From the NCBI RefSeq assembly GCF_014644295.1, contig NZ_BMKK01000001.1, positions 620,001-684,000 of the forward strand: 64,000 nt of DNA, read 5' to 3'. Made by a program: the position numbers and the translations under genes. This DNA comes from Emticicia aquatilis (GTDB lineage: Bacteria > Bacteroidota > Bacteroidia > Cytophagales > Spirosomataceae). Below are positions 43,288 through 50,625 of the stretch, piece after piece; position 1 is the stretch's first letter; each line of letters starts with the position of its first letter. The notes beneath the pieces were generated by a model that had not been told where the DNA came from, made no database searches, and saw nothing but the letters and a program-made list of their open reading frames with translations.

Positions 43288-45486
43288 ATGAAACAATTAG
43301 TTTTACTTGTATCCATCTGGATAGGTTTTAACCAATTATTTGCACAAATTCCAACTACAATTCCCATCGAAACGAGTCAAAATGCGTTAGTACTGCACAT
43401 TGATAAAGATAATCGAGTAGGCGTTGCGTATTTTGGAAAAAAACTTCGACAAAACTCTGAGTATGAAATTTTAGCAAAATCGCTCAAATACAACGATAAT
43501 AACGCAGGAATTTATAATTCTATCTACACGCCAAGTGGCTCTTGGAATCTGGTAGAACCTGCTTTAGAAATTCTCCACGCCGATGGCAATACTTCATCTG
43601 ACTTGAAACTTGTTAGTTATAGCACACAAAAAATTGACGAGAATGTTTCGCAAACTAATATACTTCTGCGTGACCCAGTTTATGCAACAGAAGTAACCTT
43701 ATCATTCAAAGTTTATTTCAAAGAAAACGTCATTGAGCAATGGAGTAGCATCAAAAACCAAGAAAAGAGTGGCATTTTGCTCAAAAAATATGCTTCGGCT
43801 AACCTTTACTTCGTAGCCAAAGATTTTTATCTGCACCACTATCATGGTAGTTGGGCCAAAGAAATGAAGCCCGAAGACACCAAACTTACGGCAGGAATCA
43901 AAACCCTCGACTCTAAGCTGGGAACAAGAGCTAATTTGTATCAGCCACCAACTTTTATGCTTTCGTTCGACCGCCAAGCTACCGAAGACGAAGGCAAAGT
44001 CTTACTCGGAACATTGGCTTGGTCGGGCAATTTTAAAATAGATTTCGAGAAAGACTCCTATGACAACTTACGCTTGCTGGCGGGCATTAACCCACATGCG
44101 TCTGAGTATTCGCTTACTCCCAACGAAGAATTCCGTACACCGTCATTTATTTATACATATTCAGAAAACGGACAAGGCGAAGCCAGTAGAAATATGCACG
44201 ATTGGGCCAGAAAATACCGAATTTTAGATGGTGAAGGCAATCGTCTAACACTTCTGAACAACTGGGAGGCCACTTATTTTGATTTTGACGAAAATAAACT
44301 GACGAGCCTTTTCAAAGGAGCAAAAGATTTGGGCGTTGATATGTTTTTACTTGACGATGGCTGGTTTGCTAACAAATATCCACGCAATGGCGATACCGCA
44401 GGCTTGGGCGATTGGCAAGAAAACAAGAAAAAGTTGCCTAACGGCATCGGATATTTAGTAAAAGAAGCTACCAAGGCTGGCGTAAAATTTGGCATTTGGG
44501 TTGAGCCTGAGATGGTCAATCCGAAATCAGAATTATACGAAAAGCACCTCGATTGGGTCATTCGTGAGCCAAATCGCCCCGAAGTTTATTTCCGCAATCA
44601 ATTACCGCTCGATTTAGCCAATCCCGAAGTACAAGATTTTGTGTTTGGTGTTCTGGACGATTTATTTACTAAAAACCCAGAACTCGCTTTCATCAAATGG
44701 GACTGCAACGCCGTGACTTATAACGCCCACTCAATGTATTTGGAGCGGATAAAAAAGCCTCAAACACACTTGTATGTTGATTACGTAAAGGGGCTTTACA
44801 GCGTTTTGAAGCGAATCCGTGCCAAATACCCAAAAATACCAATGATGCTCTGCTCGGGTGGTGGTGGCCGTGTAGATTACGAAGCCTTGAAATACTTTAC
44901 CGAATTTTGGGTATCTGACAATACCGACCCAATGGAGCGTATTTTTATGCAATGGGAGTATTCGTACTATTACCCAGCTATTGCCCAATGCAACCACATA
45001 ACCGATTGGAGTAAAGTTGGTATTAAGTTTCGTACCGATGTAGCCATGATGGGTAAAATGGGTTATGACATCGTAGTAAACAAATTAGACGAAAAAGAAC
45101 TTCTTTTCAGCCAAAATGCACTAAAAAACTACGCAAATCTTAAACAAACGATTTGGCATGGAGATATGTATCGCTTGGTAAATCCTTTTGAAAATCAAAT
45201 GGCATCTGTGCAATTTGTAAGCAATAAAAAAGACCAAGCTGTGATGTTCAATTACTTGGTAGATAACCGCTACGACCTTAATTCATTGCTCTCAAACACC
45301 AAGCTAAAAGGCTTAGATGCCAGCAAAAAATATAAAATCAAGGAAATAAACGTTTATCCTGGAACAAAATCGTCTATCAACGAAGAAACTATTTATTCGG
45401 GCGAATATCTGATGACAATCGGCATCAATCCAAATCTTTCACACCGACGCACAAGTGTAGTGCTTGAAATCAATGAAGTAAAATAA
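43288..45486 (+). CDS. Secreted GH36-family alpha-galactosidase
   Basis: The 732-residue product has a signal peptide (ending LFAQ) and the full GH36 layout: an N-terminal beta-supersandwich (about 25-320), a TIM barrel and a C-terminal beta domain. The nucleophile is Asp472 in FIKWDCNA and the acid/base is Asp544 in FWVSDNTDP. Family blocks FLLDDGWFANKYPRNGDT, FGIWVEPEMVNPKSE and MLCSGGGGRVDYE are present. It would release terminal alpha-galactose from raffinose-type sugars or galactomannans in the periplasm. It stands alone with its own promoter and terminator. Confidence 0.93.
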   Translation: MKQLVLLVSIWIGFNQLFAQIPTTIPIETSQNALVLHIDKDNRVGVAYFGKKLRQNSEYEILAKSLKYNDNNAGIYNSIYTPSGSWNLVEPALEILHADGNTSSDLKLVSYSTQKIDENVSQTNILLRDPVYATEVTLSFKVYFKENVIEQWSSIKNQEKSGILLKKYASANLYFVAKDFYLHHYHGSWAKEMKPEDTKLTAGIKTLDSKLGTRANLYQPPTFMLSFDRQATEDEGKVLLGTLAWSGNFKIDFEKDSYDNLRLLAGINPHASEYSLTPNEEFRTPSFIYTYSENGQGEASRNMHDWARKYRILDGEGNRLTLLNNWEATYFDFDENKLTSLFKGAKDLGVDMFLLDDGWFANKYPRNGDTAGLGDWQENKKKLPNGIGYLVKEATKAGVKFGIWVEPEMVNPKSELYEKHLDWVIREPNRPEVYFRNQLPLDLANPEVQDFVFGVLDDLFTKNPELAFIKWDCNAVTYNAHSMYLERIKKPQTHLYVDYVKGLYSVLKRIRAKYPKIPMMLCSGGGGRVDYEALKYFTEFWVSDNTDPMERIFMQWEYSYYYPAIAQCNHITDWSKVGIKFRTDVAMMGKMGYDIVVNKLDEKELLFSQNALKNYANLKQTIWHGDMYRLVNPFENQMASVQFVSNKKDQAVMFNYLVDNRYDLNSLLSNTKLKGLDASKKYKIKEINVYPGTKSSINEETIYSGEYLMTIGINPNLSHRRTSVVLEINEVK

Positions 45487-45506
45487 CAGATAATTGATTA
45501 TAGTAT

Positions 45507-45540
45507 GAAAGCAGTCGATAGAACCTTATCGACTGCTTTC
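45507..45540. terminator. Bidirectional intrinsic terminator
   Basis: A perfect 14-bp stem (GAAAGCAGTCGATA, 45507-45520, with TATCGACTGCTTTC, 45527-45540) has the loop GAACCT. It lies between the convergent alpha-galactosidase and HxlR genes. Confidence 0.82.
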
Positions 45541-45557
45541 TTGTAAAGATTTACTTC

Positions 45558-45896
45558 TTATATATGCTGTTTTTCCATCATTTTAAGCCCATAATTACGT
45601 ATCGTTGTTATGAGTTCTATGATTTCCTTTCCTTGTTCTGTTAGGCTATATTCTGTCTTTGGTGGCACTACCGCAAAAACTTCACGGTGGATGTAGCCAT
45701 CTTCTTCCAATTCTCTGAGCTGCGTAGTCAGCATTTTATCCGAAATATGCGGAATATCCTTTCGCAATTCTCCGTAACGCATGGTTTGGTCTTTCAATCT
45801 CCACAGAATGGGAGCTTTCCAAGTTCCACCAATTTGTTCCATCACCAGCTGCACTGGATTATAGTAAACTTTCCCGTTGTATATAAAATCTGACAT
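45558..45896 (-). CDS. HxlR-family winged-helix regulator
   Basis: The 112-residue product has the HxlR signature: VMEQIGGTWKAPILWRL (residues 18-34), RYGELRKDIPHISDKMLTTQLRELEEDG, and the wing PPKTEYSLTEQG. It lacks any cysteine, so it cannot work by the thiol switch known for YodB-like members; its signal must be different. It is divergent from the five-gene operon beginning at 46032, and a perfect inverted repeat of the kind bound by this family sits in the shared gap. Control of that operon and of itself is likely. Confidence 0.9.
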   Translation of the reverse strand: MSDFIYNGKVYYNPVQLVMEQIGGTWKAPILWRLKDQTMRYGELRKDIPHISDKMLTTQLRELEEDGYIHREVFAVVPPKTEYSLTEQGKEIIELITTIRNYGLKMMEKQHI

Positions 45897-45917
45897 ACTA
45901 ACTATCTGTTTATCAAT

Positions 45918-45933
45918 TACTTTCTAAAAAGTA
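45918..45933. promoter_or_regulatory. Probable HxlR operator TACTTT-CTAA-AAAGTA
   Basis: A perfect 6-bp inverted repeat with a 4-base centre lies 21 bases from the HxlR start codon and about 26 bases upstream of the -33 element that faces the PfpI operon. HxlR-family operators commonly have TACT...AGTA ends, so this is the best candidate site. Confidence 0.6.
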
Positions 45934-45958
45934 TGTATCGCACTTTTGGGTTATACTA

Positions 45959-45989
45959 TTGGTAAAAGTAGATACAGTTTGCAGATTTG
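45959..45989 (+). promoter_or_regulatory. Promoter TTG-N20-CAGATTTG for the PfpI operon
   Basis: TTG (45959-45961), 20 bases, CAGATTTG (45982-45989). The -7 box matches TAnnTTTG in seven of eight positions. Transcription would start near 45996, ahead of the ATG at 46032. Confidence 0.5.
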
Positions 45990-46031
45990 CAAAGTAAAAT
46001 TTAAAAAACATTGATAAAATCCAACAAAAAC

Positions 46032-46790
46032 ATGATAACAGAAGTAAACAATTACGTGCATTTTCATGGTGCACCTACGAAAGGAAGAATCTTAATGGTG
46101 GCAAGTTCGCCAAGCGTAAGTAAACAAACGGGCTGGCCGATTGGCTTTTGGGCAGCAGAATTAACCCATCCTTTGAGAGTGTTTCAAGAAGCTGGCTATG
46201 AAGTAGAATTGGTTTCGACCGAAGGCGGAAAATTAGAAATGGACGGATATTCCAATCCAACCGATGCCAGTGGTTATTCGGCACATGACGTAATTTCTCT
46301 GGGGTATTTACAAAAACCTGAGTTTAACGCCATGCTCGAAAATACCAAAAAGCTAACCGAGGTTGATGCCGCTAATTATGATGCCATCTTTTTGGTGGGT
46401 GGTCAAGGGCCGATGTACACTTTCAGAGGCAATCATGAGTTAGAAAAGCTATTCGTTGCTTTTTATGAAGCCAACAAACCAAGTGCCGCCGTGTGTCATT
46501 CAACTACCTTGCTTTTAGACGCAAAAAAATCTGATGGCGACTTAGTAGTAAAAGGAAAAACTTGGACAGGCTTTGCCGATGCCGAAGAAGAATTTGCCGA
46601 CCAAGCCGTAGGTATGAAAATTCAGCCGTACAGAATTGAAGCAGAAGCCAGAAAAATAGCAGAAACTACCTTCAAAGTAGCTGCACCTTTTAGCTCTTAT
46701 GCCATCGAAGACGGAAATTTGATTACAGGACAACAACAAAATTCGGGTGCAGCCGCTGCCGAATTGGTAGTGAAACAATTAAATAAATAA
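46032..46790 (+). CDS. DJ-1/PfpI-superfamily protein (Hsp31-like)
   Basis: From the ATG at 46032 the 252-residue product is a type 1 glutamine-amidotransferase-like protein of the DJ-1/PfpI superfamily, closest in layout to the Hsp31 group. The nucleophile elbow is SAAVCHSTTLLLD with the conserved Cys-His. The acidic residue of the triad may lie near VELVSTEGGKLEMD, and GFWAAELTHPLRVF is typical. Such proteins act as deglycases/glyoxalases or chaperones against reactive carbonyls. It is first in an operon controlled by a divergent HxlR gene and is followed after 4 bases by a VOC protein, which fits carbonyl detoxification. The TTG at 46011 is a weaker start. Confidence 0.87.
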   Translation: MITEVNNYVHFHGAPTKGRILMVASSPSVSKQTGWPIGFWAAELTHPLRVFQEAGYEVELVSTEGGKLEMDGYSNPTDASGYSAHDVISLGYLQKPEFNAMLENTKKLTEVDAANYDAIFLVGGQGPMYTFRGNHELEKLFVAFYEANKPSAAVCHSTTLLLDAKKSDGDLVVKGKTWTGFADAEEEFADQAVGMKIQPYRIEAEARKIAETTFKVAAPFSSYAIEDGNLITGQQQNSGAAAAELVVKQLNK

Positions 46791-46794
46791 CACA

Positions 46795-47169
46795 ATGAAT
46801 GCTATTAATTGGTTTGAGATTCCCGCTCTTGATTTAGAAAGAGCCTTTCAGTTCTACACTTCGGTCTTGCACGGAAACGTAAGAAAAGGAACATTTGGCA
46901 ATGGTGAGTTAATTTTATTCAATGTGCCTTTCAATACTGGCGAGGCAGTTGGGGGTTCTATCGTAGTGCGTGAAGATTTAAAACCTACTACCGATGGAGC
47001 AGTAATTTATCTCAATGCTTTTGGGAAACTGAGCAGTGCTGTCGAAAAGGTTGAAAGTGCTGGTGGAAAAGTAATCATTCCCGAAATGAATCTTGGCAAA
47101 TTTGGTTTTGCAGCTATCATCATTGATAGTGAAGGAAATAAAATCGGCTTGTTGTCTGATGAACAATAA
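46795..47169 (+). CDS. VOC-family (glyoxalase/bleomycin-resistance fold) protein
   Basis: The 124-residue product has the duplicated beta-alpha-beta-beta-beta VOC fold. It begins NWFEIPALDLERAFQFYTSVL, and the second half contains LSSAVEKVESAGGKVIIPEMN and FAAIIIDSEGNKIGLLSD. This is the usual size of a single-domain VOC protein. Metal ligands are not certain, and specificity cannot be told. It lies 4 bases after the PfpI-like gene and overlaps the next start codon by 11 bases. Confidence 0.87.
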   Translation: MNAINWFEIPALDLERAFQFYTSVLHGNVRKGTFGNGELILFNVPFNTGEAVGGSIVVREDLKPTTDGAVIYLNAFGKLSSAVEKVESAGGKVIIPEMNLGKFGFAAIIIDSEGNKIGLLSDEQ

Positions 47170-47815
47170 AACAACTCTGCTTTTAATGGTAATGTTTCTT
47201 CTGCGAAACATTGCCATTGCCCAAATTCCCGTAGAAGTTTTTGCGGGTCATAAGAAAGCCTCTGTCGATATCATGTTTTTCAAGTTCTTTAAAAACAAAG
47301 CAGGGCAGCCATCAAAATTCTTGTTTTTCAACCGAAACCGAGCGAGTATTGACTATGCCATCACACAAACCACCAACTTACCCCAATTCGGATTCACAGA
47401 GGCCTTCAGCTACAACCACCCAAAACTAAAAGGTTTTGCTCCTGTGGCGGTGGTTCAAATACTAAACAGAGGCATTTCTCCGAAAGCAGGTATCCAATTT
47501 GCAAAAATCACCAAAAATTATACGATTTTCAGTTGGGCAGTTTCCGAAACCCTCAGTAAACCGAATATAGACTTTTTCTTTTTGGGCCGATATACCCCAA
47601 AACTGACCGATAAACTCAATTTATTTTCACAAATCGAACTCATCAATAGCTTTCCATCTAATCAACAAAATATCCTCGCATTCACACAACGATTTCGGCT
47701 GGGTTTAAAAATAAAAGAATTTCAGTTTGGTGCAGGTTTAGACTTGACCCAACAGGGAAAGGGTGTTTTCATCAAAAACGAAAATTTTGGAGCATTTACA
47801 CGATATGAATTTTAG
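47159..47815 (+). CDS. Secreted, probably outer-membrane barrel-like protein of unknown function
   Basis: From the ATG at 47159 the 218-residue product has a signal peptide (ending IAIAQ). It has an all-beta mature part with alternating hydrophobic strands (ASIDYAITQTTNL, FDFFFLGRY-like segments, FRLGLKIKEFQFGAGLDL) and a final phenylalanine, as in outer-membrane barrels. The start overlaps the VOC gene by 11 bases, and the bestrophin gene starts 3 bases after its stop, so it is inside the operon. An earlier in-frame codon at 47093 would lack a signal peptide. I do not recognise a family. Confidence 0.62.
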   Translation: MNNKTTLLLMVMFLLRNIAIAQIPVEVFAGHKKASVDIMFFKFFKNKAGQPSKFLFFNRNRASIDYAITQTTNLPQFGFTEAFSYNHPKLKGFAPVAVVQILNRGISPKAGIQFAKITKNYTIFSWAVSETLSKPNIDFFFLGRYTPKLTDKLNLFSQIELINSFPSNQQNILAFTQRFRLGLKIKEFQFGAGLDLTQQGKGVFIKNENFGAFTRYEF

Positions 47816-47818
47816 AAA

Positions 47819-48751
47819 ATGATAGTAAAAAGAAATTTTGATTTGCGAAAAGTGTTTCAGAATATTCGTTCAGAAACACTCACAACGCTACTCGTGGCAA
47901 CAAGCGTTTTTGCTTTGCACACATACAAGGCGATTGATATTGCTTTACCGTTTTCTATTGCAGGAATTTTAGGTTCTGCATTGGCTATTTTTATTGCCTT
48001 CCGCAATCAGAGTAGTTATGCTCGATGGTGGGAAGCTCGCACTATTTGGGGTGGAATCATCAACAATAGTCGCATTTTTGCCCGACAAATCATCGCAAAC
48101 GTCGATAACGCCGTGGCAATCGGCAAAGCCAATAAGCAGGAAGCCGATTTATACAAAAAAGAAATGATTAACCGTCAAATTGCCTTTGCTCACAGTTTAC
48201 GGCTGCATCTCAGAAAGCAAAATACCACAGAAGAATTTCGGCATTTACTCACTGAAAGCGAGTATGAAAACCTCAAAAACAAGCAAAATCGGCCAAATAT
48301 TTTGCTTCAAATGCAAGGCATTAGAATAAAAGAAGCCATGCAAAAGGAAATGTTGGGGGCTTTTGATAATATTAGTATGGAACCTAATTTGGCAACTTTT
48401 AGTAATTGGCAAGGAGCTTGCGAGCGTATCAAAAACACGCCACTTCCCATGAATTATCAATATTTTACTAAATTATTTCTCTATGTTTTTATTTTTGTAT
48501 TACCTATTTGTCTAATTGGCGATTTCAAAAAAATGAACATCGACTGGATGCTCATTCCTGTGAGTTTTATCATCAGTTTTGTATTTTCGGTCATGAATAA
48601 AGTAGGCGAAATCAACGAAAATCCTTTTGAAAACAACATTTCGGATATACCAATGACGGCACTCTGCAATACTATCGAACGGGATTTAAAAGAAGCTCTG
48701 GGCGAACCTTTGCCCAAAAAATTAGAAGCAAAAAATGGATATTTATTTTAA
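47819..48751 (+). CDS. Bestrophin-family channel (second copy)
   Basis: The 310-residue product is a second bacterial bestrophin. It has a helix from about 22-60, the family stretch IAFRNQSSYARWWEARTIWGG, the later helices LFLYVFIFVLPICLIG and LIPVSFIISFVFSVMNKVGE, and the motif ENPFENNISDIPMTALCNTI. It is clearly related to the copy at 15721 (shared ENPFE motif and R-W-EAR block) but diverged. It lies in the HxlR-controlled operon, after a barrel-like protein, with no carbonic anhydrase nearby. Anion or cation selectivity is unknown. Confidence 0.88.
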   Translation: MIVKRNFDLRKVFQNIRSETLTTLLVATSVFALHTYKAIDIALPFSIAGILGSALAIFIAFRNQSSYARWWEARTIWGGIINNSRIFARQIIANVDNAVAIGKANKQEADLYKKEMINRQIAFAHSLRLHLRKQNTTEEFRHLLTESEYENLKNKQNRPNILLQMQGIRIKEAMQKEMLGAFDNISMEPNLATFSNWQGACERIKNTPLPMNYQYFTKLFLYVFIFVLPICLIGDFKKMNIDWMLIPVSFIISFVFSVMNKVGEINENPFENNISDIPMTALCNTIERDLKEALGEPLPKKLEAKNGYLF

Positions 48752-48763
48752 AATCAACAATAT

Positions 48764-49378
48764 ATGAAAATAGCAATTATTGGTTCGGGAAATGTTGGAG
48801 GAGCATTGGCACAACAATGGGTTAAGGCTGGTCATACGGTTTTAATCGGTGCAAAATTTCCTCTAAGCGACAAAAACATCAATTTGGCAACAAAAATTGG
48901 TGAAGATAGATTTGCAGCCATCGAAAATGCCGTGAAGCAGTCGGAAGTGATACTCATTGCCACGCCACCGACGGCAATCTTTGAGGTTTTAGAACAATTG
49001 GGCGATGTATCGGGCAAAATACTCATTGACGCCACCAATTCGGTAATGAAAACACCCGAACCGTACAAAACGGTGTATCATTGCTTGGCCGACAAAACCA
49101 ATGCCGAAGTCGTAAAATGTTTCAATACTACGGGTTTTGAAAATATGCTAAACCCCAGCTACAACGGCGAAGGAATTGATATGTTTATGGCTGGCGATAG
49201 CGATAAAGCAAAAGCAGTGGCCAAGCAACTGGCTTTAGACTGCGGATTCGACACCTGCATAGATTTTGGAAAAGCCGATAAAGTAGAATTACTCGAAAAA
49301 TTTGCCCTTTCGTGGATAAACTTAGCCATCATGCAAGGTCATGGCCGAGATATGGCCTTCAAGGTTATTCGCAGATAA
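48764..49378 (+). CDS. NADP-binding oxidoreductase, F420-dependent-reductase-like
   Basis: The 204-residue product has a Rossmann start MKIAIIGSGNVGGALAQQW and the rest of the F420-dependent NADP oxidoreductase fold (PF03807-like: VILIATPPTAIFEVL, ILIDATNSVM, VVKCFNTTGFENM). Related short proteins are common in Bacteroidetes, which generally do not make F420, so the true partner is probably a different redox carrier or substrate. It is the last gene of the HxlR-controlled operon, 12 bases after the bestrophin, and is followed by a terminator. Confidence 0.83.
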   Translation: MKIAIIGSGNVGGALAQQWVKAGHTVLIGAKFPLSDKNINLATKIGEDRFAAIENAVKQSEVILIATPPTAIFEVLEQLGDVSGKILIDATNSVMKTPEPYKTVYHCLADKTNAEVVKCFNTTGFENMLNPSYNGEGIDMFMAGDSDKAKAVAKQLALDCGFDTCIDFGKADKVELLEKFALSWINLAIMQGHGRDMAFKVIRR

Positions 49379-49442
49379 GCGATTTGAGGCGTATTTAATT
49401 ATAAAATAACTCGCACTTATAAACGATTTTCTTCGTTTTACT

Positions 49443-49474
49443 AAAAGTCACCTAATCAGATGGGTGACTTTTTT
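49443..49474. terminator. Intrinsic terminator ending the HxlR-controlled operon
   Basis: AAAAGTCACC (49443-49452) pairs with GGTGACTTTT (49463-49472), followed by further T residues. Confidence 0.82.
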
Positions 49475-49499
49475 AATTTTATTCTAATTCTTTTGGTCG

Positions 49500-49507
49500 T
49501 ATTTTTG
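49500..49507 (+). promoter_or_regulatory. -7 element TATTTTTG before the PorP/SprF gene
   Basis: TATTTTTG fits TAnnTTTG exactly, 29 bases before the start codon at 49537. A TTG at the proper -33 distance is not evident. Confidence 0.4.
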
Positions 49508-49536
49508 TTATTCTAAAAAGAAAAAAACATTACCAC

Positions 49537-50436
49537 ATGAAAAAATATTTTCTCGCTGCCTGCATAGCGTTTTCATCATTAGCAAATGCTCAAACGCTTA
49601 TCGAAGACCAATTTCAGTTTAATTTTTTGGCACTTAACCCTGCCTTTGCGGGTGCAAGAGAAACTTTCAGCATGAATGCCATGCTCGGAAACCAATTTAA
49701 CGGAACACTTCGCCCACAACAAATCTATCAACTTTTCTCAACCGATGGAGCAATTCAACAAGGTCGTGGTGGTTTGGGGCTACAAGCCTTCAATAGTAAT
49801 ATTGTTGGATTTAATAATTCGGGCGTAAAAGTTTCCTATGCCTACCGCAAACAAGTGGGTGATTTATTCTCGGTCGGCCTTGGAGCTGATGCAGGCTTTA
49901 TTTATCAACCTACACTTTTGGCGGGTCTTGGTCTAAAACAAATGTATCCGTATGCAGGTTTGGGAGGTTTGCTAAATGCCGAACGTTTCTACGTTAGTCT
50001 TTCAAAACCAGTTCTTTTCATTAACGACGAGGGTCTTTTCAATAGTAAAAAACCTTTTTATACAATGTTGGGTTTTTCATTAGGTGAATACGACGGCACG
50101 ATGTTTAATATCAGTGCCTTGATTGAAACCAATAAGGCAGTTGGAAATGGTTTTTACCTTAATGGGAAAGCATGGTTTGGCCGTAAGTTTGGTTTAGGTG
50201 TTTCGTATCGTTCGCAAGAAGTGAGTGGAGCAAGAACCAATAAACTCATTCCGATGGCCGAATTTCAAGTATCAGATGCCATCCGTCTCGGAGCATCTTA
50301 CGACGCTAAACCGCCAACCTTTAATAGTTCGGGGTCGCCTACAAGCAATTTCCAACAAAGAGGCATTTTACAGATTTATTTCCGATATGAGGGTCGTGGC
50401 GATGAACGTAGTACCAATCGTTTGAAATATTATTAA
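49537..50436 (+). CDS. PorP/SprF-family type IX secretion system outer-membrane protein
   Basis: The 299-residue product has a signal peptide (ending ANAQ) and the family start QFQFNFLALNPAFAGARE. Glycine-rich barrel strands follow (GRGGLGLQAFNSNIVGFNNS, KVSYAYRKQVG, FSVGLGADAGFIYQP). The length matches the PorP/SprF family, whose members form outer-membrane parts of type IX secretion and gliding machinery, often with specific cargo. No companion T9SS gene or large cargo is adjacent, so it may serve a distant cargo. Confidence 0.9.
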   Translation: MKKYFLAACIAFSSLANAQTLIEDQFQFNFLALNPAFAGARETFSMNAMLGNQFNGTLRPQQIYQLFSTDGAIQQGRGGLGLQAFNSNIVGFNNSGVKVSYAYRKQVGDLFSVGLGADAGFIYQPTLLAGLGLKQMYPYAGLGGLLNAERFYVSLSKPVLFINDEGLFNSKKPFYTMLGFSLGEYDGTMFNISALIETNKAVGNGFYLNGKAWFGRKFGLGVSYRSQEVSGARTNKLIPMAEFQVSDAIRLGASYDAKPPTFNSSGSPTSNFQQRGILQIYFRYEGRGDERSTNRLKYY

Positions 50437-50572
50437 TTAGAAGGTTTCGATGAAAACTGAATTTGCTTATAAAAAGCAGGATTTTGCATTAATCATCAAG
50501 CATTAAACATTAATCATTAGTTTATCTATTTGAATTTTGCAAAAAAAATGTTACTTTATAGAATACGTACTG

Positions 50573-50580
50573 TAACTTTG
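50573..50580 (+). promoter_or_regulatory. -7 element TAACTTTG before sucA
   Basis: TAACTTTG is an exact TAnnTTTG match, with a TTA 19 bases upstream (50551-50553) as a possible -33 element. It precedes the sucA start by 46 bases and probably drives the four-gene operon. Confidence 0.5.
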
Positions 50581-50625
50581 CACAGATTATAAAGTTTACT
50601 CATTTCCGACATATACCATAGTTCA

